64,000 nucleotides of DNA, taken from positions 187,364,001 through 187,428,000 of the forward strand of contig JBITNC010000001.1 of assembly GCA_050084985.1 (NCBI GenBank). The letters are read 5' to 3'. Positions 22,871 through 35,339 of this stretch are shown here, piece by piece. Origin of the DNA: Nageia nagi. Lineage: Eukaryota; Pinophyta. The position numbers and the translations under genes are program-made. A model generated the notes under the pieces. It did no database searches, had not been told where the DNA came from, and saw only the letters and a program-made list of their open reading frames with translations. Within the stretch, counting starts at the first letter, position 1. Every line of letters starts with the position of its first letter.

Positions 22871-23591
22871 ATGTACGTAATCCATCTCACCATCTCAAGT
22901 CTTCCCATATTTCTTTCCTAAACTTCATTAGATTGTTTGGATTCGGTGGATGTATTTGCAGTTGACATGGATCCTTACGCCATCCTGAAATGCCGCACTC
23001 AGGAACAAAAGAGCAGTGTTTCAAACTGTTAGTATTCAATTATATTATGAGAAAGGGGTGATTTCAGGTAGATCTTTGTTTCCTTATGAAGGATAATAAT
23101 AGTAAAATGTTTCTGCAGGGGAAGGCAGCGATCCTGAATGGAATGAGACGTTTGTCTTCAGTAAATCGGAAGGGACTTCTGATTTGGTAATCAGAATTTG
23201 GACAAGGATAAACTCAGTGCCGATGATTTCGTGGGAGAAGCAATTTATGTCTCATACACACAACAATTGTGAATTAACACCTTAAAATCATCCAAATAAA
23301 ATATCTGGTATGATAATTAGAATGAATCATATGTTGTCCAGCATCCCATTGGAGGGGGTTTTCGCAGCAGGGAATGTACCGCCAAACCCTTACAGCCTTG
23401 TTCTTCAAGATAAGACATATTGTGGGCAAGTAAAAGTGGGTCTCACCTTCACTCCCAAGGTGAAATTCTCCTCCTGTATCGACTCATTTGGTTTATGATT
23501 TGACAAGAAGGAAATGATAAAGAGGATCAATGTTGACATGCAGGGGGGAGAAGATGAGGAGGAGGAAGATTTGGGAGGATCAGTCGTATGA
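22806..23591 (+). pseudogene. C2-domain protein gene, ERG1/ERG3-like, five exons, probably inactivated
   Basis: Exons: 22806-22872, 22962-23027, 23119-about 23244, 23342-23459, 23544-23591. All introns except the third have GT-AG ends (donors GTACGT, GTTAGT, GTGAAA). The first exon reads MARGTLEVLVVNVHGLHNAD, the second DMDPYAILKCRTQEQKSSV, the third GSDPEWNETFVF, the fourth IPLEGVFAAGN and YCGQVKVGLTFTP. The last exon gives an acidic tail and a TGA. This is a single, short C2 domain (about 145 residues), as in plant elicitor-responsive ERG1/ERG3-type proteins, which bind Ca2+ and phospholipid. The Ca2+-loop aspartates (ADF, MDP, DKD) are present. Two defects: one base is missing near 23196-23200, where the frame moves by one before LDKDKLSADDFVGEA, and the donor of intron 3 reads TTATGT instead of GTATGT. 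A sequencing error could mimic the first. Confidence 0.78.
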
Positions 23592-23890
23592 TCTTCTAAC
23601 TTCTATTGCTTGAGATATTGCAGTTCTGTGTTCATTTGGTAGAAGGCTTTGATGGACTATGTGGTAACCAGCGGTTTTAGTGGTAGATGCCATTGTTGTA
23701 GGGAATCATATTATAAAGGGTTTTCCGTTGTTATTTTTGTTATACAATGAGAGTGCTACAGCTTTGGGGAGCTGATTGCATGTTTGTTGGACGGAGGTAA
23801 CAAAGATTTTATATCTTCAATATAAACATGCAGCAAAAACTTTATTGCGAAGGGTTGCAATGATGTATACATTAATTGCTGAAAGTGGGA
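23592..23890 (+). other. Probable 3' UTR of the C2 gene
   Basis: Composition stays less A+T-biased than the flanks to about 23900, without an open frame. No canonical AATAAA is obvious. After 23900 the sequence returns to A+T-rich intergenic DNA. Confidence 0.4.
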
Positions 23891-25267
23891 TCTCATGGAG
23901 GAGGCTTCGTAAAACTTAGAGGGTGCTTTTGAGAATTTTTAGAAATATTTTTAAGTTAGTGGTCTCATGAATTAAGTGTGTATTTCAACTTAAAAATTTA
24001 AGATTTGAAATTCAAGAAATATTTTTATTTTGTGATTTTTCCTTCATTTTATTTAGGTCAAAATTAGACAAATGATTGATAAGTGACATGAAACTTTCCA
24101 AAAAAATTCCTAAATTTTCTAAACCCACTCACTTAAATATGCAACTCTAAAAAATATTGCTCCTATTTTTTAGGAGAAGATTCCAATTAATAGTGTAGAA
24201 CAATTTATTTTATTTTATGGGACCTTGTGCTCCATGAAAATAGATATTGTAGCCTCATGGGATCCCACCCTAAGCTTTCTTTTAAATAGCAATTACCTTG
24301 TGTTCAATTCCCACCAGCCATGACATACATTGTACTTCCAATACAATTGTCTCATAGACCACTCTTGGTCTCCTGTGGATATTAATAAACTTTCTTTCTT
24401 TCCATTTTAAATAATTATCAAGTAAAATAAAGGTTGAGAGTGTATGTGCTTCTGAACCTAGGTTGTTATTAAGATATTAGTTGATGTATAAGTTAAAATT
24501 AATATTTTTAAATTATAATGATCATTGTGTAAATTAATAGTATTGTAAATATTAATTTTTTTTATGAAATTAATATGAAGAAATAATGACTTATATGAGT
24601 ATTAGAGAAGATGTTAAAATTATTTTATAATATCACTAGTATCAAGAATTTAATTATCTAACTTAATGCTATTTAAATTTTATAATGTTAAGAAATATAT
24701 TAAAAATTAAAATTTGAATCATTAATCATGCAAATTGGATTAAATAATTCAAATTTTAATCATTAATCATGAAGTTAGCCTAAGTAAATGTATATATATA
24801 TTTAAAATACCTAAAAGATACCTTTTTAAATCATATGAATGCTTCATCTCAAAAGAACATAGTGTAAGCATGTAATTTTAAACTTTCCTTTAGGCCTTTT
24901 ATGCAAACTATTTAGCAATAAGGTTTATTGACAACTTTGATAGATAATAGGAAACCATATACCCTGCTTGATATACATATTATAAAATGATATAGCCTAA
25001 ATAATGGACATGTACTCCATGTGAAGCATGGATGATGGAATCTTATAGAAAAATTTTGTTAGAGACAAATAATGGCATGTCTTGAAGAAAATTATAAAAT
25101 AAAAATTCTTTATTCCTTATGAATCATGGTGGGAAGTTATGATACAGAAGAATGTGAGGTAATAATTGTCAAAGATAACAACTTGTAATAAGAAGTTAAT
25201 TTTGAAAATTAAAAAAAAAAATTAAAACATTGATTTAATGAATTAAATATAGATGTAAAATTAACAC
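23891..25267. other. A+T-rich intergenic DNA, nothing recognised
   Basis: Both strands were scanned for protein motifs, LTR ends and primer sites, and none were found. The phrase AAATTTTAATCATTAATCATG occurs in near-copies at about 24711 and 24751, a small local duplication. Confidence 0.4.
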
Positions 25268-26908
25268 TAGGCTAAGCTAATGCTTATATATATATTGATA
25301 GTGGTTTTTGATGGGAACCAATAACCTAATGTACAAAATGCAATACCTTGATATTCAATTCACTCAAAGGTCCAAGATAAAACCTACTAGTAATACTAAA
25401 TTACTACATATTATGCCTATTGGCTACTTTACTACTCCACATAGACCTCCAAAGGTGTCAAAATTCAATCAATACCAACTCTATCAAACCTTATCATCCT
25501 TCAATCAATAGTCAAATGATGTTCTACACATCTAGCTCCTCATAAACAATCTCATGGAGCTTGTCCACCTAAGCGATGGTGCTATGAATCCAAGCTAATA
25601 ATGTTGCTCATAACAAATCAATCTCCCTAAGATTCAATCCTCTTCCCACTTGAAGTTTATTTATCTTTCTCCTTATCTTTGCATCAATTGGTAAACCAGG
25701 GGGTTTAAGTATGAAGATTCATCAAACTCCTCATCTATCCCAACATTCCCCTTGCAAAGCAAGTTACAATAGCTCCCTCCCACTTTCATACCCCTCTTTC
25801 TCTTTTGTTTACCTCTAAACAACCCTAGCTCCTCTCCTCCCTTCTCCTCCAGCTCCATTCTTGACCTAAAATCATTAGGGTTGCCTGCCTATTTTTTGGC
25901 CATATATTTGGCCACAACCAAAAATAGCCCCTGGTGTAAGGCATATTTTATCTTGCCTTTTTTAAAGTCTTTTATTTCCTTCTCTAATTCCTTGAAGAGA
26001 AAATATGATATATTCACCCACTTCCTTCAACACATCTGGTTCAATATTACCAGGTGGTAGCCCCTAATCCATATCATCTACGTGTTCAAAGTGATGTAAT
26101 TTGTGATCATGCTAGCAACCTTCATCCATGGATGTGGGATATCCTCTCTCAAAATGTACTTTCCATCCCATCCAATTTTCTCATTTATAGAGAAGAAATT
26201 CACTTTTATTTATTGGAGATGTTTGTCCCTATGGATATTTAGCTCATCATTAAGTAAATTGGTTATATCTACCAACACTCTCATGGTGATTTCAAACATG
26301 AACAATCCCACTATAACATAACCCTCTACCCAATTATTAACCATTTGGTAGGCACATTCATTCACATCAAAGCCATCAAAGAGTTCTAGGAAACTCGGAT
26401 AGTCTACACTCACCAAGATCACCTTGACATCCTCATTGACTAGGAACTTAGAAGGCTCTATATGTAGGTTCTTATTCCCTCCTTCCATACCTCCCACTCT
26501 GTGTTCCACCATAACCACTATTTCTCTCTACATGTAAGCTAAGAAGGATAATAAATGAACATTGATACCAATAATATATTGGGAGTTTTTAAAAAATTTA
26601 GCCATTCTCCCCACTATGACTACTATAATCTATACTTGAGCATGCATTAGTATTTGGACTCTCTTTTAGCACATTCGTATCCTCCTCCATGTGAACCATG
26701 TTGGGAAATTATTTTCCTGACCCTCTCATAATTACCAAATAACTCCCATGTTGATGGAAAAGTGATGAGAACACCTCACTTGTGCCCTTTAAATGCCACC
26801 TCATCTCCATCATGTCACTTGCAGCGGTACTTCCCATCTACCTCCTTTTGATATTTAAACTAATGTTAAACCATTGCATAGGGGGCCAATAGGCTAAGCT
26901 AATACTTA
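25268..26908. mobile_element. Inserted 1.6-kb segment bounded by 19-bp direct repeats
   Basis: TAGGCTAAGCTAATGCTTA at 25268-25286 recurs as TAGGCTAAGCTAATACTTA at 26890-26908, 18 of 19 bases equal. The DNA between them is less A+T-rich than both flanks and holds a decayed ORF. Target duplications of this length are typical of LINE-driven retroposition. There is no clear poly(A) next to either repeat and no terminal inverted repeat, so the mechanism is inference. Confidence 0.5.
25660..26610 (-). pseudogene. Decayed ORF of unknown function, about 310 codons
   Basis: One minus-strand frame can be followed from about 26610 to 25660 with only a handful of stops, several explained by C-to-T change (TAG for CAG, TAA for CAA). 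Open pieces are 26210-26518 and 25673-25858. Features seen: VEHRVGGMEGGNKNLHIEPS, then FLELFDGFDVNECAYQMVNN, FEITMRVLVDITNLLNDELN, IPHPWMKVASMI, a charged helix ELEKEIKDFKKGKIKYALHQ, and a basic GKQKRKRGMKVGGSY stretch. Residue composition is balanced and looks like a real soluble protein. I do not recognise the family. It lies inside the segment bounded by 19-bp repeats, so it may be the payload of a retroposed copy or part of a mobile element. Confidence 0.5.
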
Positions 26909-27496
26909 CTAATATTACTATTTTTAGATAAATTTGAAGGTTAGGATAATGTAATAATTAACATTAAATAATGATAATAAGTGTATGGATGAAATGTAAA
27001 TGGGTTTATAATAATTGGAAAGATAATAATTAGGTACTAAAATATTATGGTATTTTCAAAATTCATTATGTATCCTTGATCTACCATACTACAATGGAGT
27101 AATACCACACTATAATACGATGCATAGTGTTGGACCATCGTATTTAAGATATAAAATCCTAAGGATAAATCATGACTCTTCCAAAATAGTTGATTAACTT
27201 TTTTTAAATCTTATTATAAGGAGGCATTAAAGAAAAAATGTGTTCAAGGCTTCTCCTAAGCTATTGGGAGACCAAGAAAATATGGTTTTAATGTTAAATT
27301 GGGAATACATTATCTCTTAATGCATGATCAAAATCCAAGACCAGATAATATTTAAAAAAGTTGTTATAGAAAATAAAGATACAACATATAGATAAGTAAA
27401 ATTGATGTAAGTGTGAAGTTTTAATACAATAAAAATGGAAATGAATACCAATAATATGTATCATTATCCAAGACTAAGAAGTATTGATATATAAAA

Positions 27497-27536
<40 letters not shown>

Positions 27537-30463
27537 GGAAATTTATTTTAATCATTAAACTAACCCCTTCATCTACATAAAAATATGTGTACCCAACCCT
27601 CCAATTACCTTATGGTTCTATTTGAGATATATTGGATTTTATCCTACTTAAATAATAGGTTTGTATTATTATACATAACTTTAATTCCTCTGAATGCATG
27701 AAGTATTGAATCTACATCTCACTTTAAATTAGGATGTATTGTTACTAGTAAGATATTATATTTCCTAAGGAATAGGGCCCTAATAGAGATCCCTTTGATT
27801 CATGATAAAAAAAAATGGAATGCATACCTCATAATAGTATGATCAATTATTATATTATAATATGGCAATCAACACATTGCAACATGGAATCTTATGCATA
27901 AACACACTAGTCAAGTTATGCAATGGACATATGTAAGTCAAGTCTTTAAAATATGATATAAATCATGTAAATTATGTATATTTAGCACTTTGAAATCAAT
28001 AAAAGCCAAAATATGTCATATATTGAATCTCAAAAGGGAAAAGTATTGAGTGGATATTTCCCAATCATCATAACTTATGTGATTTATCATTGATGTTGTT
28101 ATTTATGTATGAAACCTTATAAATTATGCTAGACCTTACTATGTTAATGGGTCTTTGGGGTCTACTTATACTACTTGTCAAATAAAAAGATTAGTTCTTT
28201 ATATCATAGTCAAATCCTATGATTATGATTGACGATTATGATATGAAAGTACCTAAACTAGTAAAATGAAAAGTACCTACTGATTTTCAAATGAATAAAA
28301 TAAGTTATATATGATAGGTGTAATCCATATTAATGATATTTTTGTTCCAACACATAAAGTAGTATGGAACCTATAAACCTACAAATAAGTATAAATAGGA
28401 AATATTAATATTTACATGTATCCTACATCATTTATTATCATATTATCATAAGCTATGGAATAATAATTATAAATTCTAAAATATTAAAGTATTAATGCAT
28501 AGTTTATGAAGATGCCCCTATGTAAAGCATGTGCAAAAGGAGAGTGATGAGTTGGACTAAGAAAATTCTATAATGATCATGCTTACATGCAAATAATTAT
28601 GTAAATATAGAGAAAATTTTGTTAAAGATATGAAATGATGTTAGACATGATGTCCTCATGTGAATCATAATCTAAGATGATGATAAAAGATAGGAAGTTA
28701 TGCTAAAAAACTAATTAATAAGAGATAAATTAAAAAAAATAAAAGTATTGATCATATTAGGAAACTATGATATAATACCTAAAGTTTCATGTTACAATAT
28801 AGCAATGCCACATTGTAATATAGTTCAAGGCAATTAAAATGTCAAAATATCATCTCATAGATTATTAATACCTTTTAAAATTTTCTATCCATTTGAATTT
28901 TTTGTTCTTTTCATTTATCTAATTTTCACTTTTTCATTTGTCATAAAAATTTGTTACTCATATATTTTGAAAAATTATAAATGATGCTAAGTTAAATTAA
29001 AATCCCAAAATGTATTTTATATTTAACTTTCGAGGTGATTGACCATAAAAAATGGGTTAAAATACCTCAAGCATGAGAAACTTTATTTGTTAGAATCGAT
29101 ATTAGATTAGAGTTCTATTGTAAATGATAAATTTATATAAAACTTATATAAATATATAAGTTATAAAAATTTAATTTATGCATGTATAAAAATATATATA
29201 AACAAATTATTTTGATAAAATAACTTAAAATTTACAGAAAATAAAGAGAATCTATTTATAACCAAATCTCACCAGGAAGGTCATTATCCTCATTTTAGAG
29301 TTGATATTATACATAAAGCAATTGATTCAATTTGGCTATATATATTTCACTCCATTATTTATCTTATTTTGTATCAATTTAAATTTTTTGATGTGTTTTA
29401 GTGTATTAAAGTCTCCAATTAATGAATACTTTCTCTATTAGATTGTAGAAACATTGTAAAGTACAAGATTTTAGTTTTTCAATATTTTAATCATATTAAT
29501 TTTACTTTATTTAATTATGTACTAATATTTTTTATGTTATGTGTTCAATGTATAACCTAAATCTAAACTTGAGGGAACAATTGAGTATGATTATAGGGGG
29601 TACATGATAGTATACCCTTGGGTTCAATGATTAAACCATTTTTAATGCCACTAATATTGAATTTAATTTTAATATATCTTATAGTTTTATGAATGCTTAT
29701 ATGTTATGTGATGAATCTTATATATGTTATCATTTCTCTTGTACATATAGAAGATTAATACTACTATAAATCTATTTATAGTATCACTCATTTACCCATC
29801 ATGGATAAATAAGTGAGATTGAGATTTTTTTATTATTCATATATGTGATATAGAATTGTATATTTGATTAAAATGGATTATTAAAGAGATAAAAATAAAA
29901 GCATATAAATACTATAGATAATTATGTGACAACCTAGGATACTTCCAATATGATTGGCCTTAATAGATTACATTCTAGGAGTGGAGGAAACTCATTTTCA
30001 TTTAGCTAAGAACACCTCATACAATATATGGATGAGCACAAGACTTAGTAATAATCACATTTGTATATTGTTGCAATTATATATTGAGATATGCATCATG
30101 TTTATTATGATACATGTCAATATTTGGCATGCATTAAAATCATACAAGTTGGAACATGAGCGAAGGTCACTAGTGAATGACTAATGGGATTTTCAATATA
30201 GAATATGAAATCTAATAAAAAAAAAGTTATAGGTATGTTCAAGATTAAAAGCCTAGAAAATGATGGTATATATTTCTATGATCAAATTCCAAGATGTTAT
30301 CTATGATATCAAAAGTGAAATCACCTTTTGATTTGTAACAATCATCTAAGTTTTGTTGAGGATGTGTGTAAATTTAATAGGATCTATAGAAGATGGTATC
30401 TTGGATAAAGGTACAATTTTAATAAGTTGTAACAAAATGAGAGGACTTGAGGTAGTTTGGCAT
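26909..30463. other. A+T-rich DNA, no gene recognised
   Basis: The 3.5 kb shows no domain on either strand. The plus-strand open frame 29954-30184 (76 codons) has no motif and I do not call it. The only clear structure is an (AT)n run. Confidence 0.4.
27499..27535. repeat. (AT)n microsatellite
   Basis: Uninterrupted AT dinucleotides for about 36 bp. Low complexity; no further function visible. Confidence 0.95.
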
Positions 30464-30468
30464 ATAAT

Positions 30469-30970
30469 TATTGGAATGTATAATGCATTATTGTAAAGGT
30501 TTTTGTAATGTTTCTCTTTGTAAATTCCCTAATGCTTAATGGTATCACTAGATATCTTAAGTATTTAAATGAATATGATAATGTAACTTATCTTACACTC
30601 TATCTCATGAGCATATCCCTTGGGTAAAATGGAGTAGCATGTCATGCCTTTGTACAATGATTAAAAGGGTAATCCAAAGGGGGATTTTGTCCTATAAATA
30701 GAAGGCTCTCTCTTTGTGATCACTCACCAATTTATGAAGTAAAGTTATGCTCTAGGATAATGTTTAGGAGATGAAGTTAAAAGGATTGTAAAAGAGTTGT
30801 CTTTGTGAATGAAGTAAGATCTAATTAGTGGATGTACTCCTAGTTGGAAGAACCACTTTATATTTTGAATCACTTTGTGATATTGTTTATGCTTTAGAAT
30901 ATTGTTGGATGAGAGAGATTTCATATAATATTGGGTATTCAAGAATTAAGTGTATGTATTAATTACTTCA
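30469..30970 (+). repeat. Copia A 5' LTR
   Basis: Begins TATTGGAATGTATAATGC (family: TGTTGGAATG) and ends ACTTCA. Contains a probable promoter TCCTATAAATAGAAGGC near 30690, conserved as GGCCTATAAATAGAAGGC in copia B. Confidence 0.9.
30690..30704 (+). promoter_or_regulatory. Copia A LTR TATA box
   Basis: TATAAATAGAAGGC occurs at the same LTR position in all four copies of this family (30694, 37022, 38715 and 46743 regions). This conservation among otherwise drifting LTRs supports a TATA box for element transcription. Confidence 0.65.
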
Positions 30971-30973
30971 AAT

Positions 30974-30988
30974 TGGTATCAAAGCTGG
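30974..30988 (+). promoter_or_regulatory. Copia A primer-binding site
   Basis: TGGTATCAAAGCTGG, 3 nt after the LTR end, matches the plant initiator tRNA-Met complement TGGTATCAGAGC with one G-to-A change. Confidence 0.85.
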
Positions 30989-31398
30989 GTGTGGAAGTTC
31001 CTCTTAAATATTTTAGAGATCCTATTCATTCAACTTGAAGTTTTTCTTCCTTCAATTTTAAGTCTTATTAAGATAAACTCAAAATAAGGTATGAATTCAT
31101 TCTTTATTGGTTATTTGTTGGATTATTGACTTAAGATACTAACATATATGTTATGTGCTAGTTCATTTTTTTTGCAATTTTTTTAAAAAATAGCAATATA
31201 ATGCAATTATTTATTTATACTAACTTTCTCTATGTTGCAATTTTTTACAAACATTGCTATATATATATAGCTATATTTAAAAAAATATATATATATAACT
31301 ACCTACCTCAAGTTTTTCTATCAAAAATAATTGTATCCTAATTTGTTTTTACAATTATCTTTTGATACTAACAAAAAAGTATTTGCATTTTATTTTCT

Positions 31399-31471
<73 letters not shown>

Positions 31472-32301
31472 CTTTTTGTAAAAATATTCCTCCTTTAAGG
31501 GTTAGTAAACAAAACCCATTAGAATCTTAAAGTTCCAAGTTATTGATGTATGATGTTCTTTTTTATGCATTTTACTTTATGTTTTGCTTCTTTAATTTAT
31601 TTACTTATGCAAAAATCATAAACATTGAATTAGAAACACCCTAAAATGAACACATTCACATGTACATTATTTAACATGACTTGTATGAGAAGCCACGAGG
31701 TGAAGATAAGGCAGATTGGAATATTTAGTCTGATGATCCAAATGGTGAAAATTTTGTACTTCTTATTTGCTTCTAAGTTCTTTTTTAGTCTATATATAAC
31801 TCTAATAGGTGGATAGGCATGTGTGTAGTGATACTACATGTCTGCAAATCCATTCAAGGATTATTTTGATAACCTAGGAGGATATCTTGAAACCTAATCA
31901 AGATTAATAATTTGATCGATCCAACACACATCACAACCTTGTAAAATAGTAGGTGCTTCTCCTTATAAGAGTATATTACTTTCCAAGACAAACTAATTGA
32001 GGATTGGTAGTACTTGGGCTCCACCTTGCGGGCATCTAGATGAAGGCCTAGTTTTAAATAAGAAAACAAGCTTCAATAATATCAATCTACATTTATGGTA
32101 CTTGGTGATGACAAAAGTATTGGATACATGAGATGTATTTTTGAGTTTTTATTGTAAATGCTTGCATATGTGAACTATGTCCTTTTTTATTAAACCATGT
32201 ATAATTAATCTACTTGAATAAATCTAAAACATGTTTGATTAAAATATTATTTTAGACCACATGCTTACAAAGGTTAACACTTTCACATTCTTATGTAGCA
32301 A
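30989..32301 (+). other. Copia A untranslated leader with (AT)n run
   Basis: A 1.3-kb leader without an ORF. It holds an (AT)n microsatellite at 31402-31469. Sequence from about 31490 on is homologous to 41040-41850 of copia B (for example CCTTTAAGGGTTAGTAAACAAAACCC against CCTTTAAGGGTTTGTAAATAAAACCC). Confidence 0.6.
31402..31469. repeat. (AT)n microsatellite in copia A leader
   Basis: About 68 bp of uninterrupted AT repeat. Absent from the equivalent place in copia B, so it arose or expanded in this copy. Confidence 0.95.
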
Positions 32302-33150
32302 ATGGGAGACACCTTCTTACCTAAGAACATTCTCAATGGTTTCAATTTTAGTATTTGGAAACCTTGAATGAGAGCTAAATTGCAAGTAAGGAAGCTTTGG
32401 CAAATAGTTAATGAGAACCTAGTTGCTTTTATAGATGAGAAGGCATTTTAGGTATACAACATGAAGAATGAATTGAAAACCACCATGATTTTTCTTGCAA
32501 TGTTAGATGATGTGATCCTTATGATTTCATTATCAACCTTAACAAAGAAATTTTGGGATAAGATAAAAAAAAATTACCTTGGATCTAAGTTTTCAAGCAA
32601 ATTCACTATTATTTGAAATTTACTTCAATCTCATCAAGGGGAAGATAAAAATTTCACCATATACTTGAACAAAATCATTGAATTTAAGACCTAACTTGTT
32701 GCTTATAGGTGCAATTGGATCAATGATGAGTTCATGGTCTTTATCATTCTCTAAAACCTGTTTTCAAAGTTTAGTAATTTTGTGATAGTTATTGAAACTA
32801 GGTTTGATGATGAAGAAGAACTCTTATCCCTTAAGAATCTTTCTAGACTCCTTCTAAAGCATGAGGAAACTCTTAACAAAAAGGTGTTGATCTCTTCTCT
32901 AAAAGATAATAATGTTGCTCTATAATCAACCAAAACTCTTTTCAAAAAGAAATTCAATTATCATAAGAAATCTTATCCTTTATCTTCTAAGAAGTTTGAG
33001 AAAAGGGGTAACAACAACAACAATAGCTACTTTAAGAAAAGAGATGGAAAAGATAAGGTAAGAAAATCAAATCCCAAGGTAAAATTTGATGGAAATTATA
33101 ACTTTTATGGCATCCATAATCATAAAGAATTTGATTACTACAAAAAGAAA
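32302..33150 (+). pseudogene. Copia A gag
   Basis: The start is the ATG at 32302: MGDTFLPKNILNGFNFSIWK. The same start context is found in copia B at 41855. Downstream are the UBN2-type gag features: KFWDKIKKNYLGSKF, FTIYLNKIIEF and the NDEFMVFI region near 32730. A basic, Asn-rich segment and the remnant of the CCHC zinc knuckle (FYGIHNHKEFDYY at about 33092-33130, with the cysteines replaced by Phe, Ile and Tyr) close it. The product would coat the element RNA. Stops and one or more shifts break it. Confidence 0.75.
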
Positions 33151-33239
33151 AAAAAAACAAGGGTAATAGAAATATAAAGAACTTCAAAAAGAAAAAGAAT
33201 ATAAAAGTTGAACTTGTTGTTGGGCTCTACTCCATGACT

Positions 33240-34440
33240 CACTCTTTCTCATTTAATTGGATTATTGACTCTAGTTACATTAATCACCTATCCTTTGAAA
33301 AAGATAAGTTTAAAAATTTTCATAAGTATAAAAAAGATGTAGTTGTGATAGATGATAATTCAATTCTTAAAGTCTAAAGAATACTCATTTGAGTTTGACT
33401 CACACTTATGATGCATTAAGAAGAGACTTTCCACATTGGTTAAAGGATCAATGAAATATGATCTTTAAATTATGAATCAAGTTCTAATGAATATGTATCT
33501 TGCTACAAATGTATGTTCTAAAGGCAATCTTTGGTATCAACATTTAAGGCACCTTAACCATAAGAGTATTCAAATTATAAAATACCAAGAACTTGTTGAA
33601 GGTTTACCTTCACTTTTAATCTTCAATTGGTTTATATGATAAGTGCATCCTAGGCAAGATGAATAGATAAAAGTTTGCAAAAGATAAGGCAACATGGGTA
33701 TCTCAACCTCTTTAGCTTGTGCATTCAGATTTGATAGATTCATTTTAAAATAAATCACTGGAAGGAGCATCTTATGTCTTGACCTTTATCAATGAATTTG
33801 ATAGGATGAATTTTGGCTATCTACTTAAGACAAAGATTAAACCTTTGAAAGTTTTAAAAATTTCAAGGCCTTAGTTGAAAATTAGACTAGCCTTAAAATC
33901 AAGATGTTGAGATTAGACAATGGGGGAGCATATAATAATAATGAGTTCAATATATATTGTGCTAAGTATAGAATCAAGAGATAGCTTATGATTCCTTACA
34001 CTCCTCAATAAAGTGATGTTACTAAAAGAAAAAATAAGATAATTATAGAGATGGCTAGATGTATGTTGGGTAATCTTTCTAGTTTTTTATGGGGTGAAGT
34101 TGTGAGCATTGCAATTTATATCTTAAATAGGTGTCCCACAAAATCCATTCAAGGTAAACTCCTTTTAAGGCATGGTCAGGAATAAAATCTAACATTTCTC
34201 ACCTTAGGGTGTTTGGTTGTGAAGCATTCTCCTACATTATTTTTGAGAAAATGAAAAAGTTAGATAAAAAAGCTAAAAAATACATATTTATGAATTATGA
34301 TAGTTAACATAGAGGCTACAAGCTCTACTCTCCATCCTACATAGTAGTGTTCATATCAAGGGATGTAAAGTTAAATAAACTTATTGAAGAATCTACTTCT
34401 AATGAGGATGTTGATGATCCATATGACTCATTAGTTGCAC
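33240..34440 (+). pseudogene. Copia A protease and integrase
   Basis: Near 33255 FNWIIDSS matches the copia protease site (W-[IV]-[IL]-D-S-G); Gly is now Ser. Near 33520 GNLWYQHLRHLNHKSIQ is the GAG-pre-integrase HHCC region (W-x-x-R-x-GH-x-N). The integrase core follows: LDNGGAYNNNEF near 33910, the second catalytic Asp with its DNG motif, and PYTPQ in decayed form near 33995. The C-terminal part has FGCEAFSYIIFEKMKKLDK near 34220 and a PSYIVVFISRDVKF-like block near 34335. The enzyme would insert the cDNA. It is not functional here. Confidence 0.75.
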
Positions 34441-34559
34441 CTAACTAGTTGGATATTGATGTAGATAAGTCATTCCAGGAGAAAACAATTTCAACATAAA
34501 GGATAACTAGGAGTATGACCTTGAGTAAATCTTTATTTATCAAAATTGATAATAAAAAT

Positions 34560-35330
34560 AAGCCCTCATCATTCACAGAAGATTCAAAACATGAGTGTTG
34601 GATGGAAGCCATGAAATTTTGAGTATGAGACACTTATAAAAAATGAAATTTGAGACTTACTTTCTTATCCCAATGAGAAGAATGTGATTGGTAAGTGGAT
34701 CTACAAGTTCAAATTCAATTCAGTTGGAGATATTAAGGAATACAAGGCAATGTTAGTGGTCAAAAGTTTTACTCAAAAATATGGGGTGGATTATGAGAAA
34801 ACCTTTTCTCCCATGGCAAAGATGCCCACTATCAAAATAATCCTTGCTCTTTCAGTAGCTTAGGGATGAAAATTTTTTTAACTTGATATCAAGAATGCAT
34901 TTCTCAATGGTGACTTAGATGTGAAAATCTACATGAATCAACCAAAAAGGTTTATTATGGAAGAAAAAAATCATTTGTATATAAGTTAAAGAATTCATTA
35001 TATGGACTCAAGCAAGCACCTAGATCCTGGTACAAAAAGATTTTAGTATACTTTGTAGACATTAGACTCTGCAAATGCTTCTCTGATTTCAATCTTTATA
35101 TGCTCAATCAATTAAAAGATGTGGTCTTAATTCTCTTTTATGTGAATGATCTTTTGATAATTGGAAATAATGATAAAATCATTCAAGAGTACATATCCAA
35201 ACTTAAGGTAACATTTGAAATGACTAATCATGGTCTCTTATATTACTACTTTGGAATGTAAGTATACCAATACAAGGATTGCACTTATCTTAATCAATCC
35301 AAGTATATATCATACAACTTACAAAAATTT
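34560..35330 (+). pseudogene. Copia A reverse transcriptase
   Basis: WMEAMKF near 34600, NVIGKWIYKFKFNSVGDIKE near 34685, VDYEKTFSPMAKM near 34785 and QLDIKNAFLNGDL-like sequence near 34870 are copia RT blocks in order. Near 35133 the catalytic box reads FYVNDLLIIG. The family has YVDD, so the first Asp has become Asn by a G-to-A change. A GLKQAPRSWYKK block lies near 35005. In-frame stops and at least one shift also occur. Confidence 0.78.
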
Positions 35331-35339
35331 AGAATGGAG

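Noticed and set aside
25308-25511. Plus-strand ORF of 67 codons
   Set aside because: Short, no motif, and antisense to the end of the longer decayed frame in the same inserted segment.
29954-30184. Plus-strand ORF of 76 codons
   Set aside because: No family features and no coding-type composition; A+T-rich surroundings yield such frames by chance.
31402-31469. (AT)n run as a replication origin or matrix attachment site
   Set aside because: Nothing beyond base composition supports it; it is an ordinary microsatellite in a transposon leader.
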